Shown here: piece after piece, positions 49,662 to 62,000 of the stretch
Numbering within the stretch: position 1 is the first letter of the stretch
Layout: each line of letters starts with the position of its first letter
Source: Acanthaster planci
Taxonomy: Eukaryota > Echinodermata > Asteroidea > Valvatida > Acanthasteridae
Length of the DNA stretch: 62,000 nt
Direction of reading: 5' to 3'
Assembly (NCBI RefSeq): GCF_001949145.1
Contig: NW_019091409.1
Location: 45,917 to 107,916 of the forward strand
Program-made: the position numbers and the translations under genes
The notes under the pieces: generated by a model
Told to the model about the DNA's origin: nothing
What the model saw: only the letters and a program-made list of their open reading frames with translations
Database searches by the model: none

Positions 49662-52600
49662 AACATGAATAGCATCCCAACAAAAGACCTGCATAGGTTT
49701 GTGGGAAAGTCAGGAAAGTACAACAATTGGTCAGTGTTTGCAGTATGATCTCCTTGACAGGGTGACGTCATTATTAGGTCCGCCTGATCGGCTGTTTACA
49801 CATGCAAATAATAACATCCAAATATTAATGTCAAAAAGATTTGTAATTCTTGTCAGGGTTGAGCAAATTGCTTAATTGCCTCAGTCTTGAGACCCGATTT
49901 ACCCTAAACGTCAAAACACGGCTGTCTTTATTACTGCGCGCGATTCTATCCAAGATTTGATCCCTGTTTATACAGCTATGCTGTAGCGTTTGACTCGCAT
50001 GCTCCTCACACGAGTCGGTTATCTTCTGAAGTCGTTGGACAGGGAGTTTATTAGTTTGGATTTCGCGGCTTTTCACACCAATTTTCCGTTGCTTTGTAAA
50101 CAGCCAGAGGGGTAAGTAGCGGGCTACCGCACTCCGCTAGCACCAGTCTGCCTCAGGCTGATGTACAACGTGCTATTAAACCTGGCACTTTCATTGCAAT
50201 TTTTTGTTTGAGTAACTGGCTTGGAATTCTTAGGGGTAGACAGAGCTGAGCTATCGACTTGTCATTCATTTTTCTAACACTCTTTGTATATGACACCAGT
50301 GGTGAAACTGAAATGATAAATCAGAACTGTTGGAACCATAAAGTAAATCCAACAACATCACCATCAGACCAAACCAATACAGAGGTAGCAACAACCGTAA
50401 TAAGTAAACATTAAGAAAAACTAACAAGAAAGATATAAACATCTGTGCAAAACGTTTTGTGGACGATTACTTATTTCAGCAACTTGACTTGAGGACAAGT
50501 AGCAATAGATGTGTGCAACATTAACCGAATGAAATGTGTTTATGAAATGTTTGTGAATAAAAGCCGTCTCAAATGCTCTCGTAAGCACAATTCATTGCAT
50601 TATATGTATCGTCCAACTCGCAATTCCCCGCAAAACGGTTACATAAAACGTCTACGTGTGCAAGCAGATGTTTCTATACTAGTTTCATTTTCTCAATCCA
50701 ATTCTTTTTTTTTTGTTGCTGTATTTCCTCCTTTGTGTTTTTCGCTGCAATGCTAAGCCCCCTCAATCCGAATTGTTATATTTCGCCTTGTGCAAGAAAA
50801 ACATAAAAAGCGCCCTCGCAGGAAACCGAAATGCTTCGCGCATGATAAGGCCCCATGGAAAGGTTGTGCTTTGCTAGAAAGTTACTTATGCCAGTGAAAG
50901 CCGTTAACCAGCGCCTGTATCTTTTTCACATTGATGTCTGTGTTACTGTACGGCTGGGCATGTCATGGCTTTCAGACAGCAACATCACGATTAGTCAACA
51001 CAATGTGGTCAGGTGAATTTGATCTATTCAGACTAGACAGTTAACAGACAACACAGACGTGCGCTTCCAACTTCCTGCTGTCATGCCTTAAGTGGTTATA
51101 CTGCCAAATGTGGACCTGTGTGTCTAGAGTTTGAAATGTTCCCAGGGCAGCACTGAGTTTCCTTCAGTGACAGTGCACTTACTCGAATAGTTGTATTCCT
51201 TGGCTGGTTTGTAGCGTTGGCCATCACCTATGAGATGTAGTCGCCGGAAGGCTTCTCTCAGCATGTTGACATGCAGTTGCCGCTGGCAGAGCAAATCGCG
51301 AAAATAATAGACATATTTCCTTTATATTCCGTCAGAAAGTTGGGAGTGAACTACAACATTTTAACTCTCAGGCTTTTGCTGAGATTCCAACAATTTACGG
51401 GTGAGTGATCACCCAGGGCAAGTAGGAACGACAGATAGTAACAACCGCTTTTGGTGACAATGGTAATGATAATGTATATTACGAGGGGAGAGAAATGCAA
51501 ACCATTGACAAACAAAACAAAGATTACAGCACTTCTGAGTTTTACAAAATGACAACGGCCTTTGGCGAATCATGGAAATTTGTCTCTCCTTTTTGTGGAT
51601 TTTTTGTTGCTACATCTTTCACCGATTTTCGACTCGAGTGCATCTGCTTCGACGTAACGTGCATCAGACAGACGGCTGGACTGCAAGTAACAACGCTAAA
51701 CAGCCAGAGCATTAATGTTTCAGAAAACCTAAAATAATTATATCTAAAAGCTTGAATGAAAGGAGTAGTGAAAATTACCAAAGATAAAAAAAGACAAAAA
51801 TGTCATAGATGAAATATCTTTCTCGTATCTTTCCATTCAAATTTAGGACTTTTGACAAAACTGAACAAAATGCCGTTTGCCATAATATGTCCACAATTAA
51901 CTTTTAAAACGTTAGAAATAAAAGGCAAAGCGACATATTATTTGCATTAACTTCATATTTAAATATAGCAAAGATTCATGTGACAGGTATTTGGACATCA
52001 ATTTAGAGTTTGTCATCATTTTTGACGCTGGCAAAATGATGATAGCTACAAACAATTATATAAACGCAGGAATTATTGTATAATTGCAGAGCAGTAATTG
52101 ATGCAAAATCACTTGATAAGATTTAATAGGTCTCCGACGAATGTGGAGAGGCCTCTCATATCACAGTCTACATCTATACAACCAAGTGTATTCCATCCGC
52201 TGAATAAACCTCGGAGTGTGTCTGAAAGGCCGTTGTACTTTTTAGGCGGGCTTACGTAGAGCACATCATAACAAGATTCAAATCATGTAAAATAGCCAAA
52301 CATCATGTTAGTCAGATTTAATTATTTTGGTTATTGCTACGCCCGATAAGTACATTTCCTCGTGTCCGTTCTGGATGGGACTTGCTAATAGTTATGCCCG
52401 CTCCGTTTAATGCTCTCCCAGAATTCAACGAGGAGAAGTAAAATCCGTTTATACTGTTCTTTTGACCTTTTCTTCCCATGTTTTGCGGGTTTTGCGTGGA
52501 CGATTGCCAAATAGACGCTGTTTCGGACAAGCTACAGGGCCTAAGCTTTTATGGCTGCCAATTCAAGGAAAAACAAACTCTATACTCCGCACTTTTCTTT

Positions 52601-54589
52601 TCAGCAAACTGTTATTCCACATGGATTTTAACCTCATAATTGGTTACTTCCATGAAGTATTAACCCCAGTAAATGTTATGTGATGTTAAAGCTTATGAAC
52701 TTAATATTTAGAACTTCTAAATTAATTATGAACTTAATATTTAGAATTTCTAAATTAAATTTATTGCATCAGTGGAATATTTTATACTTAAATCAATCGT
52801 TAGTTGTGTGTTATGATGACCAACGCCTCTTCCATTAAAGGCATCAATCTAAGTAGAAGTGCACGGCCCTACGACCAAGAAGTTGGCTTATTAGCAGCAT
52901 TTCAGCAGATTTGATGCATTTCCTGTAATGCCTCTTTTAACCGCTAGCAATGTAGCAGGATTGGACGCACCCGTCAACCCCACTCACGTCAATGCAACCA
53001 GCCTGATTTCCATTTTAATTCCCGACTCTTGGGAAGCCACTTGAAGTACACTGTATATAACACCCGTCACTGGCCAAACAAATAAAGATACAATCCTTAC
53101 TTCTCACAATAATATCTTGCTGCGATCTACCGGTCGACGTCTTGCCGCCGCTTGCAGAAAGATGAACCAGTTATAGTACTACAGTAGTTGAGGTGGGAAA
53201 GAGTGCCAAAATGTGATAATTTTCGTGCTAAATTTGATTTGGGACCAGCCATATGCGCAGGCGAGTCGCCTGTCTCATAGATCGTCCGAATTACTGGTGG
53301 GAATTTAAAACAAAGTTTCTGCTTATTAAACGAATCACATCCAGCCACTTCTCTTGTTTCGATACAAAGCATGGGCGTCGTAAGGATGGGAGACAGGGGG
53401 CGGGACTTCCCCCGGAATTTTTTTTTTTAATTTAAACAGGGGGAAAGGTGACAAAAATGAAAAGAGATGAAAGAGATAAAAAAATCATCAGTTTGCCGGG
53501 AAGAAATTGATCTCTTCCAGTGGTTTGTCAGCGTGTTGCTGATGAGTGCTTGCCCTCCCCCCACTGCTGAAATCCCCATTTAATTGTAAAGAATGTGATC
53601 CACGCACCCCACAAAGCCCATGATACAAAGGCATTTTGGGCAGTAGCAACATTCAGCCACCGTTCGTATAGACTGCTTTCAGATTAATGTGAACTCTTTA
53701 AAAACCTTTTTTTTTAACTTTGATATGGAGAAGAAAATATCACTGTGATTATGGTTTAAAAAATCGCCAGAAAGAATCTGAAATTGGCACCTCACACTAT
53801 CACTATATCACTATATTCATCACTATATGTACAGTTTTTTCTTCTGCAGATAAATATATATTTACCATACATTCCTTTCCTTACCAAGTAAAAGCAAGGA
53901 TAGGGACTTGTATTCAACTAATCGTGCCTCTATGTTTGTAAGCATGATAAATAGAGTCATGATGTAAAGAACAATACACAGAGAAACAACGCGCAGTGAG
54001 AGACGGCGATGGCATTGCCAATCTAACAATGAAAGGGAACCTTTACAGTTCCCCTGAAGAAGTAGTGCAACAAAACCGCCGGAAATATTGTCATTTTGAC
54101 CAGCTATCCCTGGCTTCCTGTGTGATTTGTAATCATCAGCAAAGTCTCCGGGATATATTAATATTGTAGAGAAAGAGTGCTTCCGTAGAAGCAGAAGCGC
54201 TTGAACTTTAATATCACCTTAGCCTGAGCGGCAATACAACGGCGGAGCGGTAGCAGCGCGGCTTCGCTTGACCGCCTGGGGGCGAAGGAGCGATTAACCC
54301 GGGTCAGGATCACTCGACAGCCTGCTCGATTTCCTGAACCACTTGGTAGACGACTGAGATAAATATCTCTGTGTAGTTACTTGTCCCTGTTTTTAATCTA
54401 TGGAAGACAGTTAGATATGACGCAAAAGGGAAAATTTAACAGCCTCAAATTGGAGAATCGAGATGAATTTTAAATACATTCAATTCGATGTAGGCCTATG
54501 TCAAGTTTGCAGTGAGTATAAAAAGATATCGTATAGAATACATTTCATTACTTCAGAGAAAATTTAACAAATTTCGAATCGAAGTAAAG
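49662..54589. other. Long gene-poor stretch
   Basis: No coding exon is supported. A near-perfect direct duplication of TATGAACTTAATATTTAGAA occurs at about 52692 and 52727. A fragment near 53370-53450 (GGGCGGGACTTCCCCCGGAA and T-run) resembles the G-rich debris at 31.95 kb and 39.3 kb and may be one dispersed family. Confidence 0.45.
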
Positions 54590-54915
54590 TTTAGGTTTGT
54601 AGCTTCAGATCATATAGGGTCGAGGGTTCGAATCCAGTAGGTGGTGAAATTATGATCTGGGGCAAGTCACTTCACCCCTACGTGCCCTTTCTAGCCAGGA
54701 GTAAATGGGTACCGGTACCTGCTAGGACATATATGGTTATGTTTAGGTGTTTGTGCATCAGGCTTGTATATTCCTATGGAGCTGAGATGGTTTTAGGAAT
54801 GTTTGGATGTTAAGAGCCCCTTGTGATCGGGACAATGATAATACATTAACACCTTTTAAGGACATTTACTGTTAGATACTGTGTGCCTTATAAATACTTA
54901 GATATTATTATTTTC
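54590..54915 (+). mobile_element. tRNA-derived SINE
   Basis: The 5' part carries a pol III B box (GGTTCGAATCC at about 54627) preceded by a tRNA-like but decayed A-box region. The body contains GGCAAGTCACTTCACCCC and GAGTAAATGGGTACC, words typical of animal tRNA-SINEs, and the 3' end is a CCTTATAAATACTTAGATAT plus ATTATTATT tail like that of CR1/L2-type LINEs. The LINE relic at 44.2 kb has a similar tail, so such a LINE could have mobilised it. Confidence 0.78.
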
Positions 54916-57900
54916 TGAAAGAATTCTTTTTAAAAGAACTTATTCATAGTGGTATTGTATTATTAATGCTTAATTGTCATTCTTTGTGCATATACATCCG
55001 TATATGTATTTGCAAATTTCATAAAATGGTTCAAACTCTAATTTACTTAGCACAGTATGGTACAATTAAGCAGATGTGTTTAGATAGTCTACAGTTACAG
55101 TATATGTTGCTAAGCAGAGAAATTTCCTGGTAACTAAAATTTCCTGCTTCACAGATTGATACAATTGAATTTTGGTCAGTGCCCGCAATTTAACTTCAAG
55201 AAAATGAAGTGACGGATTTGTAGCTTCTCCCGATTATACTGTTACATTTTTGCCTTTTATTTCTCGCAGAAAGCGACGAATAACCTGATCTAACCCGAGA
55301 TTTACGCAAATTGGATCAGCTAGAAAGTGTTCTTCTCGACAGCTAAAAGCCTCCTTCATACGACCGTGACGTTTGCCCTGAGGGTGATTGAGACAAGGAT
55401 TGGTGTATTATAGTCAAGACCAGTTTGCTAAGATTGCAATAATCGGATCAAGTCCATATACGAGGTGCATGGATCAACGTGACAGTGATATCAAAGAGAA
55501 TTAGTTACAGTACTCAAACGACATTTTTTATATCTTCAAGTGTTTTCAAATCTTTTATTTCGTAAAGGACCGTTCCAAATAATGCATAGGCAAATTAACA
55601 ATGTGGAATCCATTTCAGTAACACGAAGATTTCACATTCAAAAAGATATTATTGGTGTAGAAGCTTTACGCTGGCTCACTGATCCGGTTCCAAAAATGAA
55701 GTCCTAAAAGCTGGTTTAGACTAAGCCGATGGAAACATTTCTTACGATCTGTATGAGAACTTCCAGCCTTACAATCGCGATACTTGACACAAGCATTACT
55801 ACAGTCAAAATAAACTCTTTAAATATTTTATTTTTTCCTTCAAAAAAGAATATTGGTTTGTTAATTCTTTTTTCGACACAGGCACGTCGTTCATGCGCAG
55901 GCCTATATAGCCATAATTAAACTCCTGAGAACTACACGTGGACAACAACAGGCCCCTTCTTCTCCAAAACAATTAAATGACTCCACCTCGACACCAAATA
56001 TACGTGAGTATCGTTATCTTTCATCTTCCCACCGTCATTATATATGCATTAACAACACTTCAAACAACAGTAAGATATCATTCTATCGTATCGAGCAATA
56101 CTCTTCATTGATGTGCGTATCCCGATAACAATACCATAGCATTGCTCTACCGTGTACGGCTCTTCTGAATAACCTTGAGGTTCTCATTGTCCTCTTATCG
56201 CATGTACGAACAGACAACAGACGATTCTTGTATCGACTAATTACTCTCCAAACGTTAATACGAAACCGTCATCGATTTTATAATTTAATAACTGGGGCAC
56301 AGGAAAGGTTTAAGCTCCAAAGAATATCATAAGGTCTCGGGACTGTTGTCCTCTCGAGATAACCTTGATCTTGAATACTACATTGTCATTGTCTCGTGGG
56401 ATAAGAGCGTGGTAAATGCAAGAAATCAAGATCTTTGAGGAAATCGTGAGTTGATGGGGCTAAAAAATTAATGAACGAAAGGTTCTCTAACACTTCATGT
56501 AAAGAACCTTGTCTGTTTTTACGACAAACATATGGTGTATAGCTAGATGTTATAAACACACTGATGAAATGAACGATAGCCTCTCTCAAAATGTATGAAA
56601 AAGCAAACATTTTGCCAAGCAACTGAAGGATCAAAATTTCATAAAAATTACTGACAGGTAATTCCTTTAATGTTATAATATTTTGAGTAAAAATTGACCG
56701 CTCTTGAAGGAATTATCTTTATAAGTGACAACAAAAATGGTGTCTTCATTTTATTCAAAGCAAGCTTAGCGAACAGAAACTGTACTTTTTAGGTGTTAGG
56801 TAAAATCGTAAGCAGATTATGAACTCGAGATGGCTTCAGTTCAAGAAACTGGCAATTCGATCACACAAACGAAAATCTATCATCGTCTCCGGTGGCTATC
56901 TAGCCTACAGGGCGCTTCAATTGCCATCGACTCCCACTCTATTACACACCATTTTCAGAAGTTTTGATTACCGAAACTTAAGACCCAGGGCTGAGCGCTA
57001 GGCGTGATCGTACACGCCCCTGGATAATTTAGCTTGTGTTTGCCGTACCCGATACGGTGTAATTCGCCTGAATGTCAAACTGAAGGTGTATCATGTAGTA
57101 AGAGTTTATGTGAGCAATTTGCTTTAGTACGTCCCAGTGATGAAGTACATTTCATGTAAAGAACCTTCAAGACAAAAATCCATTTTTAGGGTTCATGATG
57201 TCAACACTATAATCCTATTCACATTTGGCAATACGATGCTTGTAAACACATTATTGCTTTCCGTCAACCTGGTGGAACATCTAGGAGAAGCTGTCTAACC
57301 CTCTGACCCTGGCAGACGGCACAAACTCCAATGAACAATCCTTAAATTCTCATGGGACATGCCCTCGGATATTGCAAGAGAAATGGGACACATGCATCCC
57401 CCACCATCCCTACCATCCATCCACCCAAGAACAATCTTAGTCTCATGCCTGGTTTTCCCACTCGTTACTTTAAAATTTACTTGACAAATATTTAGCCCAT
57501 TAAGAAAACAAGACCATTTTGCTCGATTTAATTTCCCCTTTCCGAGTTTCTACAAAACGGTGGTGAATGATGGTCGTCTTTTGTGATAGAAATAAAAAGA
57601 ATGGATTGATATTAGTATCGTATGGAATAAAACCACCACATATTATGCGATAACATCTTATTCTGATGGCGGTAATTCAGTCGTACATTTTCTATTTACA
57701 GTCCTAAATTCTCAACCAAATTGTCTTCTTTTGTCTGACGAAGAGTCATTGTTTATATTGGGTCATCGTAGTTTAATAAGCTATGTTGGCTTTGCTCATA
57801 CGTGGCTTATATTGCGAATAGATCAAGGTATGCTTTAGGGTCACTGACAGGGGACTCTGACACGCGATATCATATGATGCTAACAGGGAAACCGAGCCAG

Positions 57901-58506
57901 GAAGAAAAAAATATATATTGCTGCGGGAAAATAAAGTAACTTTACATCGCTTAAGATCTATCGTCAAAGATCTCGTGGAAATGCAGCTCCGTTTAAGGGC
58001 TGTTGTCAGTTCGACAGGGTAAAATGGAGTTGAACTTGACATGTATCATTAGACCAGAATGTAGCATATACGATGTAGATTTCACTCTAGACTGATGAGC
58101 AAGCACCGCGCGTATCTCGATACTGACCCGTCAAAAAGGTGTCTATTACGGCCCAGGGGTCTGCTCCGTCGATGGTTAATCCCCGAGGTTATGATCATCT
58201 AAGGTTACAGCTCAATATATCGGAATTACTCAAAGTTAGATTTTCTCCCCCAAAAATGTCTCCACTAACACAGACAAAGAAACCAGAGCAGGTCTATCCG
58301 ATGACTTTCTAGAGGAGAAACTTGAACTGCCATGGAAGGAAGACTTGTGCACATCTTTGGTGTTAACAATACCCCTCATGAACTTCGCAACCCATTCCGT
58401 AAATCGGTTACAATCACCCGTCCGTCACAATGACACTCTGCGGTACAGGCGCGCCGTTTCTCGGCTGCCCATTTTTCCTGACGTCCGCCAAAACACGACT
58501 CTGTGA
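54916..58506. other. Intergenic sequence
   Basis: No supported coding region. A C/CATCC-rich patch (57395-57430) is simple sequence only. Confidence 0.45.
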
Positions 58507-58629
58507 TTGATCCGTGCGGCAATTGTATTAGCCAATCCAATCCGCGAGAGTGTAAGAGCAAAGCGGTGTCTTCAAATTAGATTTAGTAGTGCAATATTTG
58601 GATCGGCTCTCGCAGTCCCAGCGGCTCAA

Positions 58630-58983
58630 ATGTCTTGCCTGTCTACCGAACCAATCATTGCAAGATGTTTAGCCTACGATTGGCACCAAAAAAGGGAACT
58701 TTGGAACCAAGTTTCCCAACTTTGTAATGTCAACGGAGTCAGTGAGTGTTATCTTCAAGAGAAATCACAAAAGAAAGAGAGACAAGTGTTTGCATCCCAG
58801 TATAGAAAATGTACTTGTGATTTCACTGTGACTAAATCAGCAAGAGGAACAACAGTACCAATTACACTGAAAATACCGACAGAAAAACAGCCAGACTTAC
58901 ATACATGTATATCTGAAATGAAAACGGCAGTAAAAACAAGATCAAACCAAACGATGCCGTCTAACGAGGCAACATGTACTTAA
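58630..58983 (+). CDS. Hypothetical cysteine-rich protein, 117 residues
   Basis: From the first ATG (58630) the frame is open for 117 codons to TAA at 58981; the frame is open upstream to 58507, but without an ATG. The product has about nine cysteines (MSC, ARC, QLC, SEC, KCTC, TC, TC) and a lysine-rich C-terminal half. The upstream in-frame stretch contains SSAIFGSALAVPAAQ, which would fit the end of a signal peptide if an earlier exon supplied a start. No family is recognised. It is longer than most chance frames here, but composition alone does not prove coding. Confidence 0.3.
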   Translation: MSCLSTEPIIARCLAYDWHQKRELWNQVSQLCNVNGVSECYLQEKSQKKERQVFASQYRKCTCDFTVTKSARGTTVPITLKIPTEKQPDLHTCISEMKTAVKTRSNQTMPSNEATCT

Positions 58984-59777
58984 ATAAGAAAAAACATAGT
59001 GGTAAAGATATTATTCACCGAGATTTTCAGCAAGCTCTACTAATAGACAGCAAGAATGACTAACTTTCACGACCACTTATTGATCATGACAAGTTCGAGC
59101 GATTCAATGTAATCGGTTAAGTACAATTCAACAAACCCACAATATTCTTCTGTATTTCTTAAAAAGGAGATTCGGCTGATAGAAATAGATTGGTAAAAAG
59201 ATATTCCAATTCCACACTACAGTGGATAACATAATAAAGTCAGGGCACTAGTTGTCTGTCAATCTTATCAAGCAGTGCGACCCCAACGTCTACCTAGCGG
59301 TATATCGTCAAACATCGACCAATCAAAAGTTTGCATGACGAGACAATTACAAACCGGCAGAAGCCCAAGCGAGGAGAGAAAAGAGAAAATAAATGTTATA
59401 ATCGTGCCGGTGGGGGTGGGAAAAAAGAAGGAGGGGTTTATTCTAGCACACATCAGTCACCCTCCGCCGGCATCTGACGGTGTACAACTGAGAAGCAATC
59501 AGTCAGAAAATAAACAGTTATTATTAGATGGATTTTTCATAAATCCAGTCAGCGTCTTGATTTTGCCGGCTGTACGGTGAAGTGGAGCGTAGGGCGCGTG
59601 TCGCGTAGACGGGCGTGTTTTCGTTTAAGCAGCGGGGGAGGTGTTGGGCATAACACGGTACAGTCACACAGACAGACACCGACTGCGTGAAGAGACTACA
59701 GCAACAGTGGACGGCTTTCATCGGTAATCTTCACTTCCAGGACTGAGGTCGCAACTCATACTTCCAAGAGATTCAAC
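58984..59777. other. Possible promoter and 5' UTR of the gene starting at 59778
   Basis: Sequence turns GC-richer from about 59560 (GTAGGGCGCGTGTCGCGTAG) than most of the window, with an ACAGTCACACAGACAGACAC stretch before the ATG, as in a CpG-bearing 5' region. No TATA box is clear. Confidence 0.3.
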
Positions 59778-59835
59778 ATGGACATGGAGGTGGTAAGGAT
59801 GGGACAAGACCACGGCTCGGATATGTCGGAGTCAG
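59778..59835 (+). CDS. Possible first coding exon of an unidentified gene (continues right)
   Basis: ATG at 59778 in a good context (TTCAACATGG) opens a short Met/Asp-rich peptide starting MDMEVVRMGQDHGSDMSES and ending in phase 1 at a strong donor, TCAG/GTGAGT (59836). The GC-rich leader supports a first exon. No second exon is recognised in the remaining 2.1 kb, so the gene would have a long first intron. Identity unknown; it might be a regulatory gene but that is a guess. Confidence 0.4.
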
Positions 59836-62000
59836 GTGAGTTCAATCAGAATATTCAGTGCAAGGTTTTGAGTTTTATAAACTGAAAATGCACAATGGCT
59901 GTGAATTACACCTTAATGGGGTATCAAGATTCAAAATGAAGGTCGGGACCATTCAAATATAAACTTAGAAATGTTTTAGCCCTTTAATTATAAACTAGGC
60001 ACACTAAGCGGTATTTCGTAACTTTATTCTCTATAAGAAATTTCTTGAATGATTTTCCTCGTGATGGAAGTTGTTAGGCTTGAATACAAAATTTTCTTCG
60101 ATTTAATTTTACTGGCGTTGTCCAATTATGGTACCTTAACTTCTACAGTTACAGCAGTTAACAAAGTTCATGACCTTTAAGAGGCAAATTAATGCGCAGT
60201 ACATACTTTCAATGCTGTAAGAAAGAACGTTAGACTTTGAAATAAGCCCATTCTCACCCAGGAAATCTTGCTCAGTATTAGGCCTGAACATGTTATTGTC
60301 AATGTTCCTTTCTCGACCTTAAATCCCCCAGCACTAACTGAACTCGCGTTTAAAAAAGCACAGTAGTTTGAGTGGGCTGTACTTGGAATAGAAAGGAGAG
60401 AAAGTGGAGAAAGAGTATACGAAAGCAATTGAGTAAAAAAGACTTCGGGTGATCTTAAGATACGTGTTAATCAACGGTACAAAGAAGTAACAAACATACA
60501 GAAACCTGGTTTTCATACAAGAAGGGATGATTTTGTGGTTACTGTACGTGGATACTTCTAGGGTCAGTGTATTCATCATGGATCACACAGCGTTTGTCTG
60601 ACTTGTCTGACAGTGCCTTCAGCATAGTGAACTATTTCTGATAAGGTAATGGGAAGAAGAAAGTGACACGACGAGCACAATAGCATGTCACCTAGGGAGG
60701 AATTTTACCGACGTATCACTTATCATATGCCAGATCTTGGGCTTTAGCAGGCAAATGCATTTATCTTCGACCAAACAAAAGGATCGTTTGTCATTTCATA
60801 GGAAACGGATTTTTGAGGGGGTACAGTCAGCCCTATGTCACAGTTAATGTCCCTTTTGTAAATTCAAATCTTTTAATCATTAAAAGAAACCTATTTTGTA
60901 GAAATCCAATTACTGGGTACTACAGCGTTTTGAGAACTTGAAAGACTTATGTTGATTTTAGGTACATGTAAACGGATTACTTACAGAATATTTGACTTGG
61001 TGGTGACTCTTGCATGCGTTAAGTATTTGACATCATTATCAGTCTAAGTAAGTAAAGTAACCAATAATTTATTTGTGAAGCTTATATTCCGCAGAGTTTG
61101 TTCTTTAAAAACTTGAGTGAGATCTTTGTTGTGTCATTTCCGAAATACACGAACAAAGAAAACAAAAGCTGAAAGATGAAATCAGATATTTCTAACATGT
61201 CTACCCTCGGTTCAACATGAGCAGGTGCATGTTTGCATACCATGCCAGTGATAGACAGGCTTTGAAGTATTGTTGTTGTTCTTTAGTATGGATATATAAG
61301 GACTTGACACTAGGCATCCATTCTGCACTGGCATCCCGTACGTGGTCCAATCCGGTCACTTTCTCAATACACTCAAGGCGTCTCACTTTTTAATTTAAGA
61401 AAACCGACTTTGCTTCGATGGCTCAAAATGCCAACTTTACCGACAAAAGTCAAGGTTTATAATCAGTGAACTCACGGGCAAAGTATTAACTAGCTGTAAC
61501 TAGCTGACAAAAAGACTGAGCAGTATGACGCTTCCGTCCATACAATCATTCCTCCGACCAAGCCGTCGTATCCGATGGCAGGGTCTGGGTGACAAAGCGC
61601 CTGGGTCTAAGCAGGTGTTGAACGAGGAAACCCGTAGAAACTCAAATCCGCTGAGATGTCAGAATCATTCTTGCAGTGCTGCAAGCCAAGCGCAAGCCAG
61701 CGGGCGTGCCTGAGTGAGTGCCCCACGGTGTAGTCTAGCCCCAGGCGGGTAAGGTGGTAAAGAACCATGAGAGTCCGCACTCCGGAACACATCGCCAGCT
61801 GCCCAGTGGAAAAGATCAAGCAACCCCTTTCACGGTGACTGATTTGTTTGCACTGAGCATAGACATGTCGTTTGTCATAACCTTTAGACGATAATGACTG
61901 TGAACCACACTGACAACAATGTACAAATTAGTCACCTACAACTACAAGGCTTTCGAGTATTATTCAATTTCATATTTTTATGGCAGAATATTGTCACTCA
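59836..62000. other. Right end of the window, probable intron or intergenic
   Basis: No exon is supported. The stretch 61520-61830 is GC-richer, open in short frames on both strands, and could be an exon or repeat, but nothing in it is recognised. Confidence 0.35.

Noticed and set aside
54600-54680. tRNA gene
   Set aside because: A B box is present, but the cloverleaf is not formed and the sequence continues into a SINE body and tail.
61525-61819. Short overlapping open frames in a GC-richer patch
   Set aside because: No start context, splice sites or family resemblance that would support coding; only noted as a compositional patch.
1-62000. CRISPR array, operons or bacterial genes
   Set aside because: Tandem repeats have no unique spacers of array type, and gene structure is spliced and eukaryotic.

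Overview
The window is eukaryotic nuclear DNA: AT-rich, mostly non-coding, with genes split into short exons that have GT/AG borders, and with relics of several animal transposon types. The gene families, a neurotrophin/Spatzle-like secreted factor, an FN3-type receptor tyrosine kinase with a divergent HGDLAARN loop, a Maverick/Polinton polymerase relic, a CR1/L2-like LINE and a tRNA-derived SINE, together with many TACATGTA and TAGGCCTA palindromes, suggest a marine invertebrate, most likely a deuterostome such as an echinoderm or hemichordate. The taxon is inferred, not proven.

Layout. (1) 1-11161, minus strand: the 5' two thirds of the mitochondrial DNA polymerase gamma catalytic subunit (POLG), 12 coding exons, running off the left edge; its introns hold two minisatellites and three copies of a 25-mer containing a CArg-box match. 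(2) About 11.2-24.3 kb: no gene recognised; a fold-back element, a polymerase-B relic of a Polinton, an inverted-repeat element near 18.2 kb and a 33-bp minisatellite. (3) 24307-29258, plus strand: two adjacent, paralogous two-exon genes for small secreted cystine-knot-like factors with identical intron position and nearly identical cysteine spacing. (4) 30867-37884, minus strand: a receptor tyrosine kinase with an FN3-like ectodomain, one membrane span and a complete kinase domain; an assembly gap (35235-35636) lies in the ectodomain part and the N-terminus is not found. (5) 38-62 kb: gene-poor, with two related candidate coding exons (41645, 48092), a LINE fragment (44.2-45.2 kb), a TIR transposon (48958-49661), a SINE (54.6-54.9 kb), an unassigned cysteine-rich ORF (58.6-59.0 kb) and a possible first coding exon of a gene leaving the window on the right (59778).

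Functionally POLG (mitochondrial DNA replication) is unrelated to its neighbours. The paired secreted factors and the receptor kinase are convergent and only 1.6 kb apart; a ligand-receptor relation is possible but is speculation. The most interesting content is the tandem cystine-knot pair.
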